Assembly: GCA_903833215.1 (NCBI GenBank)
Contig: CAILEM010000010.1
Span: 98,687 to 162,686 of the forward strand
Length of the DNA stretch: 64,000 nt
Direction: 5' to 3'
DNA from: an uncultured Armatimonadota bacterium
GTDB lineage: Bacteria; Armatimonadota; Fimbriimonadia; Fimbriimonadales; Fimbriimonadaceae
In this document: piece after piece, positions 1 to 8,708 of the stretch
Position numbering within the stretch: position 1 is the first letter of the stretch
Layout: each line of letters begins with the position of its first letter
Program-made: the position numbers and the translations under genes
The notes under the pieces: model-generated
What the model was told of the DNA's origin: nothing
What the model saw: the letters and a program-made list of their open reading frames with translations, nothing else
Database searches by the model: none

Positions 1-71
1 CGACCAGGCGTTCGAACGGTAATTGCTCGTCCTCGCCTTGGTTGTGTGGCTAACCCATTTTCTGCTGGCAT
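1..71 (-). CDS. Start of an unidentified gene, cut by the left window edge
   Basis: An ATG at 71 on the minus strand opens a frame that stays clear to the window edge (23 codons, beginning MPAENGLATQ and rich in Arg). A strong GGAGG (81-85) lies 9 nt upstream, which is the main reason to call it. Too little protein is visible to assign a family. Confidence 0.5.
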   Translation of the reverse strand, partial: MPAENGLATQPRRGRAITVRTPG

Positions 72-86
72 GCTTTTGTAACCTCC

Positions 87-105
87 GAAGTTCACTCTGA
101 ACTTC
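87..105. promoter_or_regulatory. Perfect palindrome upstream of the left-edge gene
   Basis: GAAGTTCA-CTC-TGAACTTC is an 8-bp perfect inverted repeat with a 3-bp centre. It sits directly upstream of the ribosome binding site of the gene starting at 71. Its size and place suit an operator, possibly autoregulatory. The rest of 106-371 holds no gene I can support. Confidence 0.35.
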
Positions 106-371
106 ACTGTTGTGAGACCTTCAAACCCTCGGTTCTGCTCCGAACAAGGACGAATTTGTCTAAACGTCGAAAAAATGCTCTATGCTGTTGTATAAAACGA
201 TGGGCGTCTATGCCCAGCGCACCACCATAACACAGTGAACTGCGTGTGTCAAGAAGCGGATTAGTGTGACTTAAGAAACACGGTATGATTTCGCCTTCGT
301 TTTCGGAAACCTCACAACTCGCGTACAGAGTCTATTGACGTTCAACTTGACCCAATTCGTTGCGTCAATCC

Positions 372-1454
372 TCACGCGCTGATCATTCTACGTAGGTTTT
401 CCACTACCCGTCGCAATGATGCTGAAAGCTGGCGAGCCGATCCGGGCGAGCAAAATTTTCCAAAGCTGATCCGAACTGTCCCTCGGGTCCATTCCTCCTC
501 TAAGTCTAAGACCCGCAAAACATGACTTGGTTCACGTGAATGGGAACTGCATGCTGCGCCGCTACTTATTGCGAATCCCTCTCGGTCGAGTTCAATGACC
601 AGCGCCTCACCCTCCACTCCCAAAAAGCTGATACTCAAAATGTAGGGTGAAATATCGGTACCACCGTTGACTCGCCAGTCGCTACAGGCTGAGAGCCCAT
701 CTAAAACCTCGGATCGCAAAAGGCTAACGAGCTTGAAGGATGCTTCCATTTCGTCAGCAGCAATCTCTGCAGCCGCACCGAATCCAACAATTGCTGGAAC
801 GTTAAGCGTTCCTCCCCGCAATCCATTTTCTTGTTCACCACCGATGACAAGAGTTTGAGGAAGCTCCCCCTGGAAGTACAGGGCACCAACGCCTTTGGGA
901 CCGTACAACTTGTGTGAGCTAAAGGAAGCAAAATCGATTCCACTGACATCAACTGAAATTTTGCCAACTGCTTGGGTGAGGTCGCTGTGCACAAAACGGG
1001 CAATTTTGCTCAGATCGCGAGGATTCCAGATCGTCCCGATTTCGTTGTTGACCGTCATGAGGCTGGCTAGGTCATACATCGACTCTGGTACACGGATGGC
1101 TAGTCCGTCGTTGGAAAGAATGTCTCCTCCCAACTGTATCGCTGTTTCGTATAGCGAACTGTGCTCGAAAGGGCTAACGGCCGTCTTCGAGAAGCTGCGC
1201 AGAATTTGATTGTTTGATTCCGTCGCACCAGACGTGAACAGAATTTGAGATGGATCCTCGGCACCGATGAGGGAAGCAATTCTTGACCGAGCTAGGTCGA
1301 CAGCAGCATGGGCTCGTCGTCCCGGTTCGTGAATAGAGTTCGCGTTGCCGAATCCATCCTTTAGGTAGGGCAGCATTTCCCTGAGAACACGCTCATCCAC
1401 GGGAGTCGTGGCGGCATTGTCAAAGTACCGTTCGGCAAGGAGGCTTTGGTCCAC
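372..1454 (-). CDS. Cysteine desulfurase (class V aminotransferase, NifS/IscS type)
   Basis: PLP enzyme that removes sulfur from cysteine for Fe-S cluster and thiolation pathways. The N-terminal YFDNAATTP motif, the PLP lysine in SSHKLYGPKG (Lys182), His98 and the persulfide cysteine in GAACSSHSREPS (Cys302) are all present. At 360 aa it is slightly shorter than IscS (about 400), and no IscU or SufU gene is beside it, so the partner scaffold is elsewhere. Translation starts at GTG. The gene lies downstream of sucD on the same strand but a hairpin separates them. I cannot tell IscS, NifS and SufS-like roles apart from sequence alone. Confidence 0.93.
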   Translation of the reverse strand: MDQSLLAERYFDNAATTPVDERVLREMLPYLKDGFGNANSIHEPGRRAHAAVDLARSRIASLIGAEDPSQILFTSGATESNNQILRSFSKTAVSPFEHSSLYETAIQLGGDILSNDGLAIRVPESMYDLASLMTVNNEIGTIWNPRDLSKIARFVHSDLTQAVGKISVDVSGIDFASFSSHKLYGPKGVGALYFQGELPQTLVIGGEQENGLRGGTLNVPAIVGFGAAAEIAADEMEASFKLVSLLRSEVLDGLSACSDWRVNGGTDISPYILSISFLGVEGEALVIELDREGFAISSGAACSSHSREPSHVLRVLDLEEEWTRGTVRISFGKFCSPGSARQLSASLRRVVENLRRMISA

Positions 1455-1505
1455 TATCTTGTCTACGGAGAATTTCGGTCTGAGAAATGAACTTTCCGAA
1501 AGATG

Positions 1506-1544
1506 TTCCTGGAGAACCTAAGTTACTGCTAGGTTCGCCAGGAA
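1506..1544 (-). terminator. Hairpin between sucD and the cysteine desulfurase gene
   Basis: Arms 1506-1521 and 1530-1544 pair with one mismatch (TTCCTGGAGAACCTAA against TAGGTTCGCCAGGAA) around a short loop. It lies just after the sucD stop on the minus strand. The following T-run is weak, so termination may be partial. Confidence 0.55.
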
Positions 1545-1558
1545 GTGGTAACGCTCGA

Positions 1559-2434
1559 TCAAACTTTCGCGAGAGCTTCGAGCACAAGGCGGGGAACATC
1601 ACTGGTACGGTCTGCAACCGAGGCACCAGCGCTGAGGAAAGCATCCACTTTTGATTGAGGCGTGCCGGTATTGCCAGAGATGATCGCTCCTGCATGTCCC
1701 ATTCGCTTTCCGGGAGGGGCCGTTCGACCCGAAATGAATCCTACAACCGGCTTCTTCATCGACTTGATGAATTCGCAAGCTGTCTCTTCGTCAGATCCGC
1801 CGATTTCACCGATCATCACAACCGCTTTTGTTTTGGGATCCGCTTCAAACATCTCCATGACTTCGATAAATCGGGTTCCCGGAAGAGGGTCTCCTCCGAT
1901 GCCGACGCATGTCGTCTGCCCGATGCCTGCACTCGTCATTTCCCAAACGATCTCATAGGTTAAGGTGCCACTGCGGGAAACGAGACCCACATCGCCTGCC
2001 TTGAAAATGTTGCCGGGCATAATTCCCATCTTGCACTCGCCGGGGGTGATGATTCCGGCGCAGTTCCCGCCTAGAAGTTTTGTCGTGCCGTTCGTTCGAA
2101 CACGATTCACCATTCGGATTTCGTCGTGAATTGGAATCCAGTCGCTAATCAAAGTCACGAATGGGAGCCCAGCCGCTTCGCACTCAAGAACGGAGTCCGC
2201 AGCATACGGTCCTGGCACAAACACGATGGATGCATTCGCATCGACTGCCTTGACTGCTTCCTCGACGGTGTCGAAAATAGGTCGTCCGAGGAATTCGGTT
2301 CCACCCTTTCCAGGAGTAACGCCTGCAACCACCTGGGTTCCGTACTCAATCATTTGCCCCGTGTGGAAGCCGCCTTCTTTGCCCGTCATGCCGCACACAA
2401 TCACTCGCGTGTGCTTATCAACCAGGATTGCCAT
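1559..2434 (-). CDS. sucD: Succinyl-CoA ligase (ADP/GTP-forming) alpha subunit
   Basis: Alpha subunit of the TCA-cycle succinyl-CoA synthetase, which binds CoA and carries the phosphohistidine. It has the N-terminal CoA-binding Rossmann fold ([22 protein letters not shown]) and the active-site histidine in [12 protein letters not shown]. The 291-aa length matches the family (289 in E. coli). I chose the ATG at 2434 (MAILVDKHT) over a longer frame because homologues begin there and a GAGGTAGG lies upstream. No sucC is adjacent, so the beta subunit must be encoded elsewhere. Confidence 0.95.
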   Translation of the reverse strand: MAILVDKHTRVIVCGMTGKEGGFHTGQMIEYGTQVVAGVTPGKGGTEFLGRPIFDTVEEAVKAVDANASIVFVPGPYAADSVLECEAAGLPFVTLISDWIPIHDEIRMVNRVRTNGTTKLLGGNCAGIITPGECKMGIMPGNIFKAGDVGLVSRSGTLTYEIVWEMTSAGIGQTTCVGIGGDPLPGTRFIEVMEMFEADPKTKAVVMIGEIGGSDEETACEFIKSMKKPVVGFISGRTAPPGKRMGHAGAIISGNTGTPQSKVDAFLSAGASVADRTSDVPRLVLEALAKV

Positions 2435-2609
2435 AAATCGTATGGTACCTACCTCAATCCCGCCAGCACCTCGCTGGACCGTCAATCAAGTGCACGGAAC
2501 CCTGGAACTTCACCAACATCGCTAGGAATCTGCCAAAAGGCCCGATGCGTATCTATTTTCGCGATTCCATGAAAAGCCTCCTAACCGCTTGAAGGTTTCC
2601 GTGATACAC

Positions 2610-2760
2610 TAATTACTGTGGCTGCAAAGCCAGCGTTGAATTTCCCAAAAGGAAAACGGGGGAACCGTAACTTAGGGGTGAATGGAAACCAGTTTGGTTT
2701 CCTAGGGTAACTCTTGGCCCGAACCCGACAGCTAACCCCGTAGACGTAGCATGAGTCGGA
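2610..2760 (+). ncRNA. Cyclic di-AMP riboswitch (ydaO/yuaA class)
   Basis: The most conserved ydaO blocks are present in order: CGGGGGAACCG, then AGGGGTGAATGG, then CCCGAACCCGACAGCTAAC followed by CCGTAGACG. The hairpins expected between them are also there (TTTCC/GGAAA at the 5' side; GGAAACCA/TGGTTTCC after GGTGAAT). This class senses c-di-AMP and normally controls cell-wall hydrolase or potassium/osmolyte genes as an OFF switch. Exact ends are uncertain because I did not fold P1. Here it is followed only by a 40-codon frame and a terminator. Confidence 0.85.
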
Positions 2761-2827
2761 TGCGCGCGAACGACGCCGGTTTCGGCCGGAAGAGAAGACG
2801 GGACAATGTTGTTCCGGTCAGGGCGCC

Positions 2828-2950
2828 ATGACACTTGCATTTGTGGTCCAGGGGGCATTGTGCCTTCAATCGTGGTCTTTGGCTGCAATGGAGCAGCGCC
2901 AATCGCGATTTGAAGAATCAATTGCCTTTCGTGTCAGCACCTCCTGTTGA
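2828..2950 (+). CDS. Possible 40-aa microprotein downstream of the c-di-AMP riboswitch
   Basis: ATG at 2828 preceded by AGGG (7-8 nt upstream), 40 codons, stop at 2948-2950, then an intrinsic terminator 3 nt later. The N-terminal half is hydrophobic (MTLAFVVQGAL), the C-terminal half charged. I do not recognise the sequence. Position is the main argument: it is the only frame between the riboswitch and the terminator. It could instead be untranslated expression-platform RNA or the relic of a longer gene. Confidence 0.35.
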   Translation: MTLAFVVQGALCLQSWSLAAMEQRQSRFEESIAFRVSTSC

Positions 2951-2953
2951 GAT

Positions 2954-2975
2954 GGGCCTTCCGAAAGGGAGGCCC
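2954..2975 (+). terminator. Intrinsic terminator ending the riboswitch transcript
   Basis: GGGCCTTCC-GAAA-GGGAGGCCC forms a 9-bp stem (one G-T pair) with a GAAA loop, followed by TATTTATTTG. It closes the plus-strand transcript before the convergent upp gene. Confidence 0.85.
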
Positions 2976-3029
2976 TATTTATTTGCTCAATAGGGGCTGG
3001 AACCGATGCCACAAGAAAAGAACGAATCT

Positions 3030-3650
3030 CTACGGTGTTCCGTAGAGTCGATCTCCAAAATCACCCAGGCCAGGCAGAATGTACTTTTTGGCGTTCAGGC
3101 CATCATCAAGTGCGGCCGTAATAATCTGAATGTCGGGGTGAGCATTTTGTAAGAACGCGACACCCTCGGGTGCAGCGACGACCGACACCATTGTGATCTG
3201 GGTTGCTCCATGTGTTTTCATGAGGCTGATTGCCTGAGCGGCCGAGCCTCCTGTCGCCAGCATCGGGTCCAGACAAAGGTTGTAGCGACCGGCTAAATTA
3301 GGCAGTTTGCTGTAATAGCTTCGGGCAATCGCTGTGTCCTCGTGGCGTTCGAGCCCGATATAACCAACCGCAACATCAGGAAACAAACGCACGACGGATT
3401 GAAGCATGCCCAAACCTGCACGCAAAACGGGTACCGCAGCAAGCGGCTGATCGAGAACCTTTCCTGGAGTGGTTTTAAGTGGCGTCTCAACCATGACCTC
3501 CCGCGTGCGGATGTTATAGGTAGCCTGCAGCACGAGAAGAGTCGTCAGCGTCTCCGTCATCGATCGAAACTGTTCCGGGTTTGTTGACTTATCACGGAGA
3601 TGCGCTAACAGGTGGGCAGCCAACGGATGGTCCAGTACTTGCAGTGGCAT
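3030..3650 (-). CDS. upp: Uracil phosphoribosyltransferase
   Basis: Pyrimidine salvage enzyme that makes UMP from uracil and PRPP in the cytosol. The PRPP loop DPMLATGGS (residues 128-136), the VPVLRAGLGM segment and the C-terminal GDRLYGT uracil-binding end are intact. Its 206 aa is the normal family length. A TAGAAT box (3659-3664) lies 8 nt before the ATG, overlapping a weak AGGA. The next genes on the other strand (glmU-prs) supply PRPP, but upp is transcribed separately and divergently from them. Confidence 0.96.
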   Translation of the reverse strand: MPLQVLDHPLAAHLLAHLRDKSTNPEQFRSMTETLTTLLVLQATYNIRTREVMVETPLKTTPGKVLDQPLAAVPVLRAGLGMLQSVVRLFPDVAVGYIGLERHEDTAIARSYYSKLPNLAGRYNLCLDPMLATGGSAAQAISLMKTHGATQITMVSVVAAPEGVAFLQNAHPDIQIITAALDDGLNAKKYILPGLGDFGDRLYGTP

Positions 3651-3768
3651 ATTGTCCTATTCTATTCCTAACCCCGCACGATTCGTGTCGTACCTTGCCC
3701 TCTGATGGTCGAAAGGGGCACAATGATGCGTCCCTCCCGAGTCAGTGTTTCAGGGACGCTTACGCACA

Positions 3769-5166
3769 ATGCAATCTTTGTCCATAGCTGGAATGATTTT
3801 GGCCGCCGGTAAGGGAACCCGAATGAAATCGGATTTACCCAAGGGCCTCCATCGAATTTGTGGCATCCCGATGGTCGAGCACGTCGCCCGTGCAATGAAG
3901 GCTGCCGGTGTCCAACGCCCCATCATCATCATCGGACACGGTGGCGAGTTGATTCAAGAAGCCCTTGGCGATGGATATGACTACGCTTGGCAGCACGAAC
4001 AATTGGGGACGGGTCACGCTGCGCTGATGGCGAAGGAATTACTGGCGGACCACCATGGTCCTGTCATCGTCGCTGCCGGGGATACGCCCCTGCTTCAGCC
4101 CACCATCTTTGCCGAACTTTTTGAGGCCCATAACTCAGCGGGTGCAGCAATGACGCTGTCATCAAGCATTCTTCCAGATCCAAGTGGCTACGGCCGTATC
4201 ATTCGGGACAGTGAAGGAAAACCAACTCGAATCGTGGAGCATAAAGATGCATCGGAGGCGGAACGAGCCGTAAACGAAATTAACGTTGCCCTCTATTGCT
4301 TTGATTGCGAGACGCTTTTCCGAATCCTGCCAACCCTAAGCAACTCCAACGCCCAAGGTGAGTACTACCTTCCCGATGTCTTGGAAGTTATCCAGAAAGA
4401 AGGAGGAGTTCTCGCTGCAAAGGTCTACGAAGACCAAGACGTAACCGTCGGAGTTAACGACCGTTGGCAGCTAGCGCTGGCTGAAAATGAACTTCGAACC
4501 CGAATCTTGCAGAGACATGCCGTGTCCGGCGTCACGCTGAGAAACATTGACTCCATTTCGATTGACGTTGATGTCACGATCGGGGGTGACGCAGTCATTG
4601 AACCTGGCACGATCTTGACCGGCAAGACATCCATTGGAAGTGGGTGCCAAATTGGACCCTATTCGCGCATCCACAACTCGGTAATTGGTGACGGATCGGC
4701 AGTCGTTTCAAGTTATGTCGACTCTGCTATCGTCGGTCAGAATGCGGCCATTGGGCCCTTCGCTCACCTCCGGCCCAGGGCCAATATCGGGGACCAAGCA
4801 AAGGTCGGCAACTTCGTTGAGATCAAGAACGCTCAGATTCACGAAGGGGCCAAAGTTAGCCACCTCTCCTATATCGGTGACGCTACTGTGCACGAGGCTG
4901 CCAATATTGGCGCTGGAACCATCACCTGCAACTACGATGGCTTCAATAAGCATCGAACAGAAATTGGTGAAAACGCTTTCGTCGGCTCTCACTCTACTTT
5001 GGTCGCGCCGGTGAAGATTGGCGCGAGAGCCATTATCGCCGCGGGCTCCGTGATCACTCACGATGTTCCAGATGACGCTGCCGCATTTGGGCGCGCAAGG
5101 CAAGAAACAAAGGAAGGTTGGGCAGATCGGTGGCGAAAGATTAAGAAGGCAGCAGGGAAGCAATGA
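3769..5166 (+). CDS. glmU: Bifunctional GlcNAc-1-P uridyltransferase / GlcN-1-P acetyltransferase
   Basis: Makes UDP-GlcNAc, the precursor for peptidoglycan and LPS. The N-terminal Rossmann uridyltransferase starts with LAAGKGTRMKSDLPK; a linker near residue 230 leads to the left-handed beta-helix acetyltransferase with repeated I-G hexapeptides and the signatures IGDATV, NIGAGTITCNYDG and FVGSHSTLVAPV. I start it at the ATG at 3769 (MQSLSIAGM); a GTG eight codons upstream has no better support. The 465-aa length is typical. The stop overlaps prs (ATGA), making the first link of an eight-gene operon. Confidence 0.96.
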   Translation: MQSLSIAGMILAAGKGTRMKSDLPKGLHRICGIPMVEHVARAMKAAGVQRPIIIIGHGGELIQEALGDGYDYAWQHEQLGTGHAALMAKELLADHHGPVIVAAGDTPLLQPTIFAELFEAHNSAGAAMTLSSSILPDPSGYGRIIRDSEGKPTRIVEHKDASEAERAVNEINVALYCFDCETLFRILPTLSNSNAQGEYYLPDVLEVIQKEGGVLAAKVYEDQDVTVGVNDRWQLALAENELRTRILQRHAVSGVTLRNIDSISIDVDVTIGGDAVIEPGTILTGKTSIGSGCQIGPYSRIHNSVIGDGSAVVSSYVDSAIVGQNAAIGPFAHLRPRANIGDQAKVGNFVEIKNAQIHEGAKVSHLSYIGDATVHEAANIGAGTITCNYDGFNKHRTEIGENAFVGSHSTLVAPVKIGARAIIAAGSVITHDVPDDAAAFGRARQETKEGWADRWRKIKKAAGKQ

Positions 5167-6128
5167 GTAAACGACTGAGCGGCATGAAATTGTTCTGTGG
5201 GAACGCCCACCCGGAGTTGGGTAGGCGAGTTGCAGCGCAACTCGGAATCGAACTTGGGAAACTAACGACGACGAAGTTCGCCGACGGTGAGATCCGAATC
5301 ATGATTGAGGAAAGTGCGCGAGGGAATGAGATTTTTATCCTCCAACCGACGTGTGCTCCCACGAACGACAATGCGATGGAGTTGTTCATCATGCTCGACG
5401 CATTCCGCCGAGCGTCTGCAAGCAGGATCACTGTCGTCATGCCGTATTACGGATATGCGCGTCAGGACAAGAAAATCAAACCGCGTGAGCCCATAACCGC
5501 TCGCATGATTGCGAATTTCCTTGAAACAAGTGGTGCCGATCGCATTGTTGCCATTGATCTGCACGCTGAGCAGATCCAAGGCTTCTTTAATGTCCCTGTG
5601 GATCACCTTTACGGTGGACCCATTCTTGGCCGCTACTTTGTGGATCGCGGCTTTCACGAGGACAAAGACATTGTCATTGTCAGCCCCGACGTTGCCGGTG
5701 TGGGCAGAGCGAAAGCCTTGGCCGAAATGCTCCGTTGTCCATTCGTTGTCATCGCGAAAAGGCGCCCGGCTCCAAACGTTGTCGAAGTCGTCGAGATCGT
5801 TGGAGATTTCGTCGGTAAAAAATGCGTGATGATCGATGACATGATTGATACCGGTGGATCAATCATCGGCGGTGCGCAGGCCCTTATGGATCGGGGTGCG
5901 AGAGAAGTTATCGCATGTGGAACGCACGCAGTCTTCAGCCGCGAAGCTCGAAGTCGGCTCCAGGATAGTTGTATTTCAGAAGTCGTGGTTCTTGATACGA
6001 TTCCAACTCCGCCTGGAGAGCAATACTCGAAGATAACTGTCCTTCCGTCGGCTCCGCTAATCGCTGATGCGATCCGAAGGATTCATCTCAATGAGTCGGT
6101 AAGCGAACTGTTCCATGAATGGCGATGA
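5163..6128 (+). CDS. prs: Ribose-phosphate pyrophosphokinase (PRPP synthase)
   Basis: Transfers pyrophosphate from ATP to ribose-5-phosphate, giving PRPP for nucleotide, His, Trp and NAD synthesis. Class I PRPP synthase motifs are visible: FADGEI, YYGYARQDKK, the catalytic AKRRP lysine-arginine segment and the PRPP loop VMIDDMIDTGGS. The 321-aa length is usual. The glmU-prs pairing is common in bacteria. Its start overlaps the glmU stop and its end overlaps the next, unknown membrane gene by 14 nt, so the eight genes through 10384 probably share one transcript. Confidence 0.96.
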   Translation: MSKRLSGMKLFCGNAHPELGRRVAAQLGIELGKLTTTKFADGEIRIMIEESARGNEIFILQPTCAPTNDNAMELFIMLDAFRRASASRITVVMPYYGYARQDKKIKPREPITARMIANFLETSGADRIVAIDLHAEQIQGFFNVPVDHLYGGPILGRYFVDRGFHEDKDIVIVSPDVAGVGRAKALAEMLRCPFVVIAKRRPAPNVVEVVEIVGDFVGKKCVMIDDMIDTGGSIIGGAQALMDRGAREVIACGTHAVFSREARSRLQDSCISEVVVLDTIPTPPGEQYSKITVLPSAPLIADAIRRIHLNESVSELFHEWR

Positions 6129-6600
6129 GCCTCAGGAGGGCATAAAACCGCAAGCGTCAGCTTTTCGTTGGCGAGTGCGTCCGGCAGACGCGGATCCTCC
6201 GAAAATGCTGGGAATTGCCGCCGTAGGAATACTGGCTTTTCTAGCTGGACAATTCCTTTTCGGAAATCCCCTCATGGGGCTCGTTGGTTTTGCTATTATC
6301 TTCGGATCGACTGCAGAATTTTGGCTTGGAACTTCGTTCTCCCTGGATGAAAAAGGGGCGACAATGAAGACCGGTTTCAATATCTCGGCAATCGAGTGGG
6401 CGGATGTCAAAAGAGTCGTTCGCGATTCTCAAGGTATCAAATTGTCTCCTCTGGATAAACCAGGAACTATGGAGGCATTTCGAGGCGTGTATCTGCGATA
6501 TGGAAAGGACAATCGAGATAGTATCGAGAGGGCAGTTCTAACTTTTGGACAAATTAGCGACGGAGATGTGGTCGACCGAACTCACGGACGAGGAGACTGA
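6115..6600 (+). CDS. Unknown membrane protein with PH-like domain (module gene 1)
   Basis: 161 aa. Two adjacent transmembrane helices (about residues 31-49 and 53-71) are followed by a cytosolic domain whose alternating strands (FSLDEKGATMKTG, IEWADVKRVVR, GVYLRYG) resemble the bacterial PH-like fold seen after paired helices in other membrane proteins. The resemblance is by eye only. The ATG at 6115 overlaps the end of prs. It opens a set of six tightly packed membrane genes (6115-10384) that I do not recognise as a named system. Confidence 0.75.
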   Translation: MNGDEPQEGIKPQASAFRWRVRPADADPPKMLGIAAVGILAFLAGQFLFGNPLMGLVGFAIIFGSTAEFWLGTSFSLDEKGATMKTGFNISAIEWADVKRVVRDSQGIKLSPLDKPGTMEAFRGVYLRYGKDNRDSIERAVLTFGQISDGDVVDRTHGRGD

Positions 6601-6859
6601 CGCCCTGATTGACAAGGCTGCGGGTGAGGTCGCGAAAAGACATCTCAACACGCCTGCGATTCTCTTCCTAGAGATGCACAAGCCTTTATCTTACATTGGT
6701 GCGAACGCTTCGCTCGTTTTTGCACCATTTGCGGTGCCTTTTCTAGGTTTTGACTTTATAAATGACTATGGCCGACTCTTTTCGAAGCGCGAAAACGTCG
6801 AAAAGCTGATTCGGAAGCTTGAACAACTTTCCAAGCCGACTGCGGCAAAGGACGATTAA
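6566..6859 (+). CDS. Unknown 97-aa protein with one hydrophobic segment (module gene 2)
   Basis: Starts at ATG 6566 (MWSTELTDEETDAL), overlapping the previous gene by 35 nt; a TTG seven codons earlier is the alternative. A charged N-terminal helix is followed by one strongly hydrophobic segment (about residues 48-68) and a basic C-terminal helix (RENVEKLIRKLEQL). It ends TAATG, sharing a base with the next start, which implies translational coupling. Function unknown. Confidence 0.7.
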   Translation: MWSTELTDEETDALIDKAAGEVAKRHLNTPAILFLEMHKPLSYIGANASLVFAPFAVPFLGFDFINDYGRLFSKRENVEKLIRKLEQLSKPTAAKDD

Positions 6860-7803
6860 TGGGAAATCAGTATCTCGATACAGGATGGTTCATGATGGTC
6901 CTCACCCTTGTGATGGTGAGTCTCATCTTGTACAACATATCCCGCGCTCACGGAGGCAAGGATCTCTACATACGTAGAATCTCAGGTCTCAACGCAATTG
7001 ACGAGGCAGTTGGACGTGCCACAGAAATGGGAAGACCCGTTCTGATGGTTCCTGGCCTAAGCGCAAGCGTCAATGCCAAAACGATGCAGGCGATCAATAT
7101 CTTCGCCTACGTCACTCGTGTTGCGGCCAGGTTTGCGAACCCAATCATGGTCTGTTGTGCAGACGCGACGGTTCTGACGGTTTGCCAAGAAGTTATTCGT
7201 GATGTCTATCAGCAGGAAGGCCTCGCCGATCAGTACGACGTTGACTCCGTACGGTTTATCAGCGATCGTCAGTTCGCTTTTGCCGGTGGCGTCGCCGGGC
7301 TTATCCTTCGAGAAAAGGCTGCTGCTACTTTCTTCCTGGGTGAGTTCTATGCCGAGTCGCTGATTCTCGCTGAGACGGCAAACTCAGTTGGAGCTATCCA
7401 AGTTGCAAGCTCAACCGAGTTAACACAAACGCCGTTCTTTATCGCCGCCTGTGACTACGTTCTCATCGGAGACGAATACTATGCTGCAAGCGCTTTCTTG
7501 ACGCGACAACCCGTGCTTGTTGGCAGCTTAATCGGGCAGGACTGGTGCAAACTCGCGATGATCGCCATGATTCTTTGTGGCACAACCTTCAACTCCATCC
7601 AACAGCGAGGAACAACGACAACGGAGCACAAAGAAGGGAAGTGGGTTGATTTGCCCAAAGAGAGACTCGTTTTGGCCAAAGACACATTCTTTTCGCGCTT
7701 GCTTAAGGCAGATCCCGAAAAGAACATCAAATTGGATCCGCCACGCGAAAAGCTTCCCCCAGATCAACTTCCTTCCGGCGGCCCTGCAGGAGGTGACAAA
7801 TGA
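6859..7803 (+). CDS. DUF6754-like membrane-anchored protein (module gene 3)
   Basis: 314 aa. One N-terminal membrane anchor (residues 10-28) is followed by a well-structured soluble domain with conserved-looking stretches (VPGLSASVNAKTMQ, FAFAGGVAGLI, ATFFLGEFYAES) and another hydrophobic stretch near residue 230 (LAMIAMILCGTTF). The C-terminal tail is charged and Pro-rich. I believe this matches the DUF6754 family, but that rests on memory and needs a profile search. Start and stop overlap both neighbours (TAATG and ATGA), so it is co-translated with them. Confidence 0.8.
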   Translation: MGNQYLDTGWFMMVLTLVMVSLILYNISRAHGGKDLYIRRISGLNAIDEAVGRATEMGRPVLMVPGLSASVNAKTMQAINIFAYVTRVAARFANPIMVCCADATVLTVCQEVIRDVYQQEGLADQYDVDSVRFISDRQFAFAGGVAGLILREKAAATFFLGEFYAESLILAETANSVGAIQVASSTELTQTPFFIAACDYVLIGDEYYAASAFLTRQPVLVGSLIGQDWCKLAMIAMILCGTTFNSIQQRGTTTTEHKEGKWVDLPKERLVLAKDTFFSRLLKADPEKNIKLDPPREKLPPDQLPSGGPAGGDK

Positions 7804-8708
7804 ACCTATTTCTTCAAGTTGACCCCAAGAGCTTCTGGAATGCCCCTCACGGCTCCACGGAGCTGACGGTTAAGCTATTCGCTGCCTTTATCATCGGTAT
7901 TGGTATCGCGGTGGGATTGACCTTTATCCCCGCGCAGTTGAGAAAGTGGGTGGTGCGGTTCGTCACCTTCGGTGCAGGTCTGTTTTATGTCCTGTTCTGG
8001 ATTTTCCCGCGACCGATAAGCCGTGCACCAACCGATGCACCTCGGGGAGCGATCGAAGGAATGTCCTTCTGGATCGCAGATTCGCAGCCGGTCATCATGA
8101 CCCTAACCAACGTTATTGCTGGTTTCATGATTGGACTTGGAATCTACTCCCTACTAAGGGTCCATTTCAGCAAGATCGCCAAGCAGCAACGAGACTGGGC
8201 ATTTAGTGCAGTGCTCGTAATCAGCATGCTGTTGATGGTCACTTTGGGATATGCCGACTTTTTGCAGCGCCAGGATCCAGCGAATTTTGGACTGGCCGAT
8301 CAGAAAAACTGGGGATTGGTCAACTACGGTAAGGACCTCTTGTTCGATGGTCTCTTGCAGAACATGGACGCCGGCATGTTCTCAATCGTCGCGTTCTACA
8401 TCATGTCCGCTGCGTACCGAGCATTCCGAGCCCGATCGATTGAGGCAACGATTCTCTTGGTCACAGCATTGATCGTGATGTTGAGTCTGATGGGAGTTGT
8501 CGAGTTTATGTGGAGTGGAGCCATCGATTCCATCAGCAAGGATAACGGCTTGATCCAGAGCTTTAAGTTGAGTGCCATCTCAGGGTGGCTGAAGGGCACC
8601 ATTCAAACACCGGCAATTCGCGGAATTGACTTCGGTGTCGGTATTGGTTTGCTGGCGATGGGCCTCAGGCTGTGGTTAAGCCTCGAAAAGACTGGAGGTG
8701 AGGCGTAA
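7800..8708 (+). CDS. Polytopic membrane protein of unknown function (module gene 4)
   Basis: 302 aa with about seven hydrophobic helices spread over the whole length, ending near the C-terminus (GVGIGLLAMGLRLWLSL). No transporter or enzyme motif is recognisable. Extramembrane loops are short apart from one near residues 160-185. Overlaps the previous stop by ATGA and the next start by TAATG. It is probably the main membrane subunit of the module. Confidence 0.8.
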   Translation: MNLFLQVDPKSFWNAPHGSTELTVKLFAAFIIGIGIAVGLTFIPAQLRKWVVRFVTFGAGLFYVLFWIFPRPISRAPTDAPRGAIEGMSFWIADSQPVIMTLTNVIAGFMIGLGIYSLLRVHFSKIAKQQRDWAFSAVLVISMLLMVTLGYADFLQRQDPANFGLADQKNWGLVNYGKDLLFDGLLQNMDAGMFSIVAFYIMSAAYRAFRARSIEATILLVTALIVMLSLMGVVEFMWSGAIDSISKDNGLIQSFKLSAISGWLKGTIQTPAIRGIDFGVGIGLLAMGLRLWLSLEKTGGEA

